From an uncultured euryarchaeote (GTDB lineage: Archaea > Thermoplasmatota > Poseidoniia > Poseidoniales > Thalassarchaeaceae): a stretch of 6,935 nt of DNA. This document shows positions 1 to 4,555 of this stretch, piece by piece; position 1 is the stretch's first letter; each line of letters starts with the position of its first letter. The stretch lies in contig CALEIW010000093.1 of the NCBI GenBank assembly GCA_937876055.1, forward strand, positions 1 to 6,935, written 5' to 3'. A program made the translations under genes and the position numbers. Under the pieces are notes generated by a model. That model made no database searches. It saw nothing but the letters and a program-made list of their open reading frames with translations, and was not told where the DNA came from.

Positions 1-640
1 GGTAGGAATTACGGCTTGGCTTCCAAAGACCCGTGCAACCAACGATTGCTGGAGCGCTTGGTAAATTTGCTGCGATACTGGTAAAGTTGAACGGAGTAAT
101 CGAAAGGACAAATCCTTCCAAAGGGCGAATCTCTGTCGAGTTCTGAACACCGTCAGGAGAAACTAGAGGTTGGAAGTCATCATGGAATCCTCGGGCATAA
201 TGGCAATTAAATCTCCAGAAATCTATCAATTCACAGGCTGAGTCTATCTCGGCTTGGAACGCTGTCTTGGATTGGTTTAGCATTGTAGCGGCATTGACAC
301 GCATCCTCCAATCTCCCGCCAGTAAGTCCGCACACCGCTCGAATATGGCGCATCTTCCCTCTAGACCTAATTCAATCCAAGCTTGCTGAGCGTTAACTGC
401 TGCTTCGCAAGCGGCTTCCATTTCGGCCTTACCGGCGAGGTGAACATTTGCCAAAACATGACCATGGTTGTGAGGTATCACTTGTGTAGTGGTGGTGCCT
501 GTGAAAACTTCCTCTCCATTGATTATGCACGGGATTTCAATTACCTCTCCCATCTGACGATCCATCTCTGCTTGTAGGTCCGCTCTCTCTTGACTTCCCG
601 GGGCAAACCCTAGGATTGGCTCATTGTTTGGTTGAGGCAT
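1..640 (-). CDS. 1-pyrroline-5-carboxylate (L-glutamate gamma-semialdehyde) dehydrogenase, ALDH4 type, N-terminal part
   Basis: This enzyme oxidises glutamate gamma-semialdehyde to glutamate with NAD+, the second step of proline breakdown in the cytosol. The window holds 213 N-terminal residues; the gene runs off the left edge, so the catalytic Glu and Cys are not visible. Residues 5-17 (NNEPILGFAPGSQ) match the characteristic start of the ALDH4A1 subgroup. Also seen are IPHNHGHVLANV (55-66), the helix with NQSKTAFQAEIDSACELIDF (122-141), and the Rossmann-fold ITPFNFTSIAANLPSAPA segment (181-198) with the oxyanion Asn185, followed by LWKPS (205-209). The ATG at 640 is preceded in frame by a TAG stop and by an SD-like AGAGG about 8 bases upstream. 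The family is widespread in bacteria and eukaryotes as well as archaea. A proline dehydrogenase partner is not in view. The family call is firm because several diagnostic motifs occur in order; the substrate is taken from the family. Confidence 0.93.
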   Translation of the reverse strand, partial: MPQPNNEPILGFAPGSQERADLQAEMDRQMGEVIEIPCIINGEEVFTGTTTTQVIPHNHGHVLANVHLAGKAEMEAACEAAVNAQQAWIELGLEGRCAIFERCADLLAGDWRMRVNAATMLNQSKTAFQAEIDSACELIDFWRFNCHYARGFHDDFQPLVSPDGVQNSTEIRPLEGFVLSITPFNFTSIAANLPSAPAIVGCTGLWKPSRNSY

Positions 641-680
641 GTTACCAGCCTCTGCAAATTCTACCTAACATTGTTGCGAT

Positions 681-690
681 TGAATATTCA
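681..690. promoter_or_regulatory. AT-rich 10-bp palindrome, possible promoter element for the P5C dehydrogenase gene
   Basis: TGAATATTCA is a perfect palindrome in the 64-base gap between the small zinc protein gene and the dehydrogenase start. Its AATATT core lies about 45 bases before the ATG at 640, which would fit an archaeal TATA element with a short leader. A second AT-rich stretch (CATAATTTG on the minus strand) lies just upstream at about 693-701. I see no matching BRE clearly enough to fix the start site, so this is tentative. Confidence 0.25.
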
Positions 691-704
691 GACAAATTAT
701 GTCG

Positions 705-995
705 CTAAGACCATTCGTCCATGTCATCCTTCTTGGCCTTCTTCCATTCTCTGTAGTGAGCCTTACAGACTGAAACTCGCCTCGACTGTCCCTCTAGGCC
801 GTCTTCACCCCAAACATCGGCAGCACGGTCGAAAGCGATTCGTCGGCCTCCAATCTTCTTGTCAGCGAAGTTTTCGCAGCCGGCTACATCACAACGGACT
901 TGCCCCTCGAATTCCTTTTTCTTGTCCTTACCAGTTCGACCGGCAGCAGCATCCGCTGCAGCACGCTTCTTTCGAGCCTTGGACTTGAATCCCAT
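705..995 (-). CDS. Small basic protein with a putative CX4C...CX2H zinc-binding site
   Basis: I do not recognise this 96-residue protein as a named family. The N-terminal third is strongly basic and Ala/Lys-rich (KSKARKKR at 4-11, KDKKK at 23-27). It is followed by Cys35-X4-Cys40, a middle segment with GGRRIAFDRAADVWGEDG, and Cys77-X2-His80 in VCKAHYREWKK. Two Cys plus a Cys-His pair is the geometry of a structural zinc site, and the CXXHYXXW ending resembles short zinc fingers found in many small nucleic-acid-binding proteins. The C-terminus is acidic (DDMDEWS). I chose the ATG at 995 over the in-frame TTG at 1019 because it has a GGGGT stretch 5 bases upstream and because the extra residues (WIILGYF) look like read-through of the spacer. 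It lies 24 bases behind purA on the same strand, so the two are probably co-transcribed. A nucleic-acid-binding role is inference from charge and motif only. Confidence 0.75.
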   Translation of the reverse strand: MGFKSKARKKRAAADAAAGRTGKDKKKEFEGQVRCDVAGCENFADKKIGGRRIAFDRAADVWGEDGLEGQSRRVSVCKAHYREWKKAKKDDMDEWS

Positions 996-1019
996 GAAAT
1001 ACCCCAATATTATCCACAA

Positions 1020-2366
1020 TTAGAAGGTTGCCTCGTCCCATTCGATATCGAAGGGACCTCCTACCTTTGCAATAGATGCCCGCCTGTCTGGACCAACACC
1101 AACTGAGACTACAGGAATTCCACTTAACACCTCGATTCTATCTACGATATTTCTAACCTCATCCGGCATTGCATCATATCCTGTACCCTCTTTTCGACTA
1201 CTCTCTGCCATACTAATCCAGTCTTCATCTGCTAATGCAGGGAAGCCAGGGTGTGTTTCGTAGACCGCGACACATCTTTCAACATCTGAAGCGCGTGTTG
1301 GGAAGTGTGTAATCGGTTTTCCATCCAATTCATACCCAATACAGATTTTGATTTCGTCTAAACCACCTAAGACATCTAATTTCGTTACGACCAAGCCAGT
1401 ATATCCGCTAACTCTGTGCGCATCTTTGAGGGCTACAATATCTAGCCATCCGGTCCTTCTTGGTCGGCCGGTTGTAGTTCCAAATTCATGGCCCACTTGG
1501 GCCATATGTTGGCCTGGGCCCTCTTCAAGAGAAAGTTCACTTGGGAACGGACCATTTCCAACTCTAGTACAGTATGCCTTTGTGATGCCAAAGCATTCTG
1601 TGATGTGACCTGGATGAATTCCCGCTCCATGGGTAGCATTTGCCCTACCTACAACACTTGAAGTAACGAACGGATAGGTCCCTTGGTCAATGTCAAGTAA
1701 TGCTCCTTGGGCGCCCTCTAGAAGTACAGTTTCTCCATTTCTTAGGGCCAAATCAACCATCAAACCAGTGGGCTTGATTGCATGGCCAAATCGATCTAGT
1801 ATCCATTGTAATTCTGAACTCAATTCAGATGCTGTGATATCTTTATTGTAACCGACTGTTTCTAACTGCTTGTTCATTCGAGTTACGGTTTCATCAATCA
1901 TTGTCTGATCTGAAAGAATTTCTTCAATATCTGTGAAGCGAATTCCCACTCTTTCAATTCGGTCTCGATAGGCAGGACCAATTCCTCTTCCAGTTGTGCC
2001 AACTACCTTGTCTGCACTATCGTAATACTTGTGGAAAGGAAGTATCACACTGGCTCTTTCACTGATGAATAGTCTGTCCCCTTCAGGCTTTTCTCCGGTT
2101 AGACTCTCCCAACGTGAAAGCTCCTCATCTAGCACCCAAGGGTCGATTACCATGCCATCCCCTAGAACAAGATTGCATTCTTTCGATGTAACTCCAGATG
2201 GTATTTGATGAAGCTTCAAAGTAGTATCTCCAACTACTATTGTGTGACCTGCGTTATTTCCACCTTGGAAGCGAACTGCCCACGTTGACAAAGGGGCAAG
2301 TTGGTCTATCGCCTTACCTTTGCCTTCATCGCCCCATTGGGCTCCTAGCACTACCGTCGCAGGCAC
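1020..2366 (-). CDS. purA: Adenylosuccinate synthetase
   Basis: This enzyme joins IMP and aspartate using GTP to make adenylosuccinate, the first committed step from IMP to AMP, in the cytosol. The 448-residue protein carries the full family signature: GAQWGDEGKGK at 8-18 with catalytic Asp13, NNAGHT at 37-42 with catalytic His41, and the IMP-binding GTTGRGIGPAY at 123-133. These are followed by the EGAQGALLDID...TYPFVTSS block at 217-237, RVGNGPFPSEL at 268-278, GRPRRTGWLD at 300-309, and the guanine-binding TKLDVL at 328-333. The length is slightly above the usual ~430, with extra residues around 376-400. The GTG at 2366 is the best start because MPATVVLGAQWG aligns with the normal N-terminus. 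The frame stays open a further 102 codons, but that part is antisense to the L40e gene and has no family similarity. I see no Shine-Dalgarno sequence, so a leaderless or nearly leaderless mRNA is possible. Its divergent neighbour is rpl40e. Confidence 0.97.
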   Translation of the reverse strand: MPATVVLGAQWGDEGKGKAIDQLAPLSTWAVRFQGGNNAGHTIVVGDTTLKLHQIPSGVTSKECNLVLGDGMVIDPWVLDEELSRWESLTGEKPEGDRLFISERASVILPFHKYYDSADKVVGTTGRGIGPAYRDRIERVGIRFTDIEEILSDQTMIDETVTRMNKQLETVGYNKDITASELSSELQWILDRFGHAIKPTGLMVDLALRNGETVLLEGAQGALLDIDQGTYPFVTSSVVGRANATHGAGIHPGHITECFGITKAYCTRVGNGPFPSELSLEEGPGQHMAQVGHEFGTTTGRPRRTGWLDIVALKDAHRVSGYTGLVVTKLDVLGGLDEIKICIGYELDGKPITHFPTRASDVERCVAVYETHPGFPALADEDWISMAESSRKEGTGYDAMPDEVRNIVDRIEVLSGIPVVSVGVGPDRRASIAKVGGPFDIEWDEATF

Positions 2367-2400
2367 CGTTGTGCTGTGCTTGACGGAGGGTGTATGAAAC

Positions 2401-2416
2401 CATTGGTCAGCCAATG
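2401..2416. promoter_or_regulatory. Inverted repeat CATTGG-TCAG-CCAATG in the divergent purA/rpl40e control region
   Basis: The 116 bases between the purA start (2366) and the L40e start (2483) must hold both promoters. In it, perfect 6-bp arms surround a 4-base spacer, 35 bases upstream of the purA GTG. Next to it, GAATTAAG at 2422-2429 is an AT-rich core that reads TATA-like on both strands. Closer candidates for leaderless starts are TTTCATAC on the minus strand at about 2391-2398 and ATTATGAA on the plus strand at about 2451-2458. A 6-bp repeat can arise by chance, so an operator role is unproven. Confidence 0.25.
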
Positions 2417-2482
2417 ACTGTGAATTAAGACGATTAGTAGTTGGGAATGGATTATGAAGGAGAGTTAGGTCGGCGCGCCTGT

Positions 2483-2638
2483 ATGGCTCAGCGGTTTCCA
2501 GAGGCAGAGGGACGTCTGCTCCACAAGTGGATTTGCATGAAGTGCAGTGCCACCCACCGTGGCACCAAGGTTCGTGTCTGCCGAAAGTGCGGATACACGG
2601 GACTTCGAAAGAAGGCTGTAGAGCGCCGAAGTGCATGA
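2483..2638 (+). CDS. rpl40e: Large-subunit ribosomal protein L40e (eL40)
   Basis: This is a structural protein of the archaeal large ribosomal subunit, homologous to the ribosomal half of the eukaryotic ubiquitin-L40 fusion; the archaeal form stands alone, as here. The 51-residue protein begins MAQRFPEAEGRLLHKWIC and has four zinc ligands, Cys18-X2-Cys21 and Cys33-X2-Cys36, ending in RKCGYTGLRKKAVERR. It is highly basic, as expected for rRNA binding, and of normal length. The ATG at 2483 matches the family start. An in-frame TTG at 2441 would add 14 unrelated residues. The SD-like AAGGAGAG at 2456-2463 lies about 20 bases from the ATG, too far for usual spacing. The gene is divergent from purA and is followed after 70 bases by the exporter gene. 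It is a good marker of archaeal origin. Confidence 0.95.
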   Translation: MAQRFPEAEGRLLHKWICMKCSATHRGTKVRVCRKCGYTGLRKKAVERRSA

Positions 2639-2708
2639 ATTGGCTCTTTTTACAAGCCTCAATGGTTTTCAATGTTCATCCTTAGGGCCATCTGTGCTAA
2701 GCATCGCA

Positions 2709-3302
2709 ATGGAAGGGTTTGCGATTAGTTTGGGCCTCATAGTAGCGATAGGTGCTCAGAACGCTTTTGTTTTGCGTCAAGGATTAATGCGCTCGCATAT
2801 TTTTGTTGTCTGTTGCATTTGCGCTATTTCTGATGCTACATTAATTGCCGCTGGAGTTCTTGGAGTTGGGGCGTGGTTAGCGGAATATGAAGAAGGAGCC
2901 TTCTGGATTTCATTAGCAGCGATAGCATTTCTTGTAGTTTATGGATTACTAAGAGTTAGATCGGCAATGGACCCACAAGGTATCGATATATTGGAGAGTG
3001 AAGAGGAGAAATTCTCAGCTGTTGTGATTACAACATTAGCATTCACTTGGCTAAACCCGCATGTATACCTCGATACCTTGGTCTTGTTAGGGAGCGCATC
3101 CTCTAGATATGATGGACCTGAACGTGAAATTTTTGGAATTGGTGCAGCCCTTGCTTCATTCATATTTTTCTTTAGTTTAGGATATGGAGCAAGACTATTA
3201 TCTCCATTGATGGAGAATCCAAAGGCATGGAGATATATTGATGGAGGAATTGCAATTGTAATGTTTACAATTGCTTTTGGTATTGCTTTACCATTGCTCT
3301 AA
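2709..3302 (+). CDS. LysE/ArgO-family amino-acid exporter
   Basis: This is an inner-membrane exporter of the LysE superfamily; characterised members expel lysine and/or arginine (LysE, ArgO). The 197-residue protein has about six hydrophobic segments, roughly at residues 3-22, 30-54, 66-84, 103-128, 143-165 and 176-196. It carries both family signatures: GAQNAFVLRQGL at 15-26 after the first segment, and TWLNPHVYLDT at 113-123, which is nearly the ArgO sequence. A charged loop (ESEEEKF, 96-102) separates segments 3 and 4. The ATG at 2709 places the GAQN motif at the normal distance from the N-terminus. A GTG at 2631 would add 26 residues and overlap the L40e stop. No SD is visible. A T5 run at 2647-2651 after rpl40e could be a weak archaeal terminator, so co-transcription is uncertain. 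The gene looks AT-richer than lonB or purA (sampled 60-base lines are about 33-43% GC), which suggests acquisition, perhaps from bacteria. The exact substrate is inferred. Confidence 0.9.
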   Translation: MEGFAISLGLIVAIGAQNAFVLRQGLMRSHIFVVCCICAISDATLIAAGVLGVGAWLAEYEEGAFWISLAAIAFLVVYGLLRVRSAMDPQGIDILESEEEKFSAVVITTLAFTWLNPHVYLDTLVLLGSASSRYDGPEREIFGIGAALASFIFFFSLGYGARLLSPLMENPKAWRYIDGGIAIVMFTIAFGIALPLL

Positions 3303-3574
3303 GTTTGTTTTACTTCGTTTAGTAGAGCCTCTAAAGCGGTTTGAATCTGTAGGCAAAGTGGACCGTAGTGAGTTGGTAAATTTGCATCATTGAAAATTTC
3401 GTCTAGGATACTAGCAGTCATCCCTAATCGGATGTCTATCTCCTTATCTTTGTTGAGAAGCCATTTCTCAACTGCATCCCGGGCGGAGTTACGAATGTTA
3501 CGCGGAACTTGAGTGTCCTCTAACTGACCGAGAACTTGAGCGATTTGCTGAACGCGAGTCTCTATGTCTGACAT
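3299..3574 (-). CDS. UPF0147 family protein
   Basis: This is a small cytosolic protein family found across archaea; no function is established to my knowledge. The 91-residue protein has the family's hallmark segments: VPRNIRNSARDAVEKWLL (23-40) and ASILDEIFNDANLPTHYG (54-71), where family members typically read ISILDEISNDPNMP. It should be all-helical with no membrane segment or signal peptide. I chose the ATG at 3574 because it aligns with the family N-terminus and because GGAGG lies 6 bases upstream, the best Shine-Dalgarno site in the window. The upstream in-frame extension to 3697 is spacer read-through overlapping the end of the asparaginase gene. The gene follows that gene by 64 bases on the same strand, with a TATA-like CTTAAA about 40 bases before the ATG. 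Its stop codon overlaps the stop of the convergent exporter gene by 4 bases. Confidence 0.9.
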   Translation of the reverse strand: MSDIETRVQQIAQVLGQLEDTQVPRNIRNSARDAVEKWLLNKDKEIDIRLGMTASILDEIFNDANLPTHYGPLCLQIQTALEALLNEVKQT

Positions 3575-3580
3575 GTTGTG

Positions 3581-3585
3581 CCTCC
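3581..3585 (-). promoter_or_regulatory. Shine-Dalgarno site (GGAGG) of the UPF0147 gene
   Basis: GGAGG on the minus strand sits 6 bases before the ATG at 3574. It decides this start over the longer in-frame extension. Its strength contrasts with purA and lysE, which have no visible site, suggesting both leadered and leaderless genes in this genome. Confidence 0.75.
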
Positions 3586-3638
3586 AACGGCCCGCCCACC
3601 AGCGACCCCTGTTTAAGCGCATCCCCGTCAATGCAGAA

Positions 3639-4481
3639 TCATAATTCAAGAGCAGAACACCAGGTCGCCCAAGGCATATCGGTATTAGCGGCTCCACAAC
3701 CTTCTCCTTCAGACGCTAATGAGATGATTCCGACTGCTGTTTTAGGTTCGATTAATTCCCTAATCCCCCATCGCATTCCGGATTCAAGATTGCCTTCGCC
3801 GAGATTCAGAATTTTTTGATGCACGCGATATGAGAGTAAGGCGGTTGTAATCGCTTCACCTACCCCAGTAGCGGCGACTCCGAGCCCGTCCTGTACCCAG
3901 AAACCACAACCAGGTAATGGCACGTCCCCCACTCTACCTGCTGGTCTATGGGAGGTCCCCCCTGTACTGGTTGCGGCGGCGATTAATCCTGATGAATCTC
4001 TGGCAATAGCGCCAACAGTGTCAGTTTGTAATTCTGGCATAGAGCCGCCTAACTCACCAACATCACCTTTGTTGCCTTTTGGTGGCCTTCCAACCACAGG
4101 TGCCTTCAGGTGACCACGTTCATCTGCCCATATTCGAGCACCTGTTCCAGCAAGGCCATTGATTTCTTCTTCGAGAAGGTCGACACAAATACGAATTGGA
4201 TTGGGAGTATTTTCCATTACTGCAACAAAACCCATCCTTCCATCTGAGACCTGTAAAGATGCATCGGTTAGCACAGAACCATCATTTCTCAACACACTAC
4301 CCGTTCCCGCATTGAAGACTGGATCATCTTCAAGCACGACACATGCCTCTACCGCAGCTTCAATTGCATCTCCACCCGATTCAAAAACAAGACGAGCCGC
4401 TTCAATTGCGGGTTGCAGATTAGATAATCTCTCGGGCCCCGCTCCTGCTCCTCCATGAACTACTATTGCTGGTGCCGGCAT
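3639..4481 (-). CDS. Isoaspartyl peptidase / L-asparaginase, N-terminal nucleophile (plant-type, Ntn) family
   Basis: Members hydrolyse beta-aspartyl (isoaspartyl) dipeptides and asparagine in the cytosol. The 280-residue precursor should cleave itself between Asp154 and Thr155 in LQTDTVGAIA, leaving Thr155 as the catalytic nucleophile at the start of the small subunit. Other family features are AIVVHGGAGAG at 5-15, DDPVFNAGTGSVL at 52-64, TDASLQ at 72-77, STGGTSHRPAGRVGD at 172-186 (Arg183 being the expected substrate-carboxylate binder) and ATGVGEA at 204-210. Near the C-terminus, GAANTDMPWATW replaces the usual FNTEGM-like segment. The length is slightly short but within the family range. 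The start at 4481 begins exactly at the conserved first strand and has AGGGG 5 bases upstream. The gene follows lonB by 74 bases and precedes the UPF0147 gene. Aspartylglucosaminidase and taspase belong to the same fold; the motifs favour the isoaspartyl peptidase branch. Confidence 0.93.
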   Translation of the reverse strand: MPAPAIVVHGGAGAGPERLSNLQPAIEAARLVFESGGDAIEAAVEACVVLEDDPVFNAGTGSVLRNDGSVLTDASLQVSDGRMGFVAVMENTPNPIRICVDLLEEEINGLAGTGARIWADERGHLKAPVVGRPPKGNKGDVGELGGSMPELQTDTVGAIARDSSGLIAAATSTGGTSHRPAGRVGDVPLPGCGFWVQDGLGVAATGVGEAITTALLSYRVHQKILNLGEGNLESGMRWGIRELIEPKTAVGIISLASEGEGCGAANTDMPWATWCSALEL

Positions 4482-4555
4482 GCAATCCCCTAACTAACGG
4501 CGTAAAGACGGACCTTGAATTAGGCGTTCAGAGGAACTCGGATAAAACTGCAAAG

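Noticed and set aside
632..1106. Open frames on the plus strand (632-988 and 900-1106)
   Set aside because: They are antisense to the small zinc protein gene and its flanks, have no recognisable motifs, and carry low-complexity Ser/Arg/His translations typical of shadow frames.
2441..2482. Longer L40e starting from TTG at 2441
   Set aside because: The 14 extra residues do not match L40e; the ATG at 2483 gives the normal start and length.
2367..2672. A 102-codon in-frame N-terminal extension of purA running through the L40e gene on the opposite strand
   Set aside because: The extension is antisense to a clear ribosomal protein gene, has no purA-family similarity, and the GTG at 2366 already gives the canonical N-terminus.
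2631..2708. Longer exporter starting at the GTG at 2631
   Set aside because: It overlaps the L40e stop and adds 26 residues that do not fit the LysE/ArgO N-terminus; the ATG at 2709 fits.
3575..3697. Extended N-terminus for the UPF0147 protein
   Set aside because: It would overlap the asparaginase stop region and add unrelated residues, while the ATG at 3574 has an excellent GGAGG and matches the family start.
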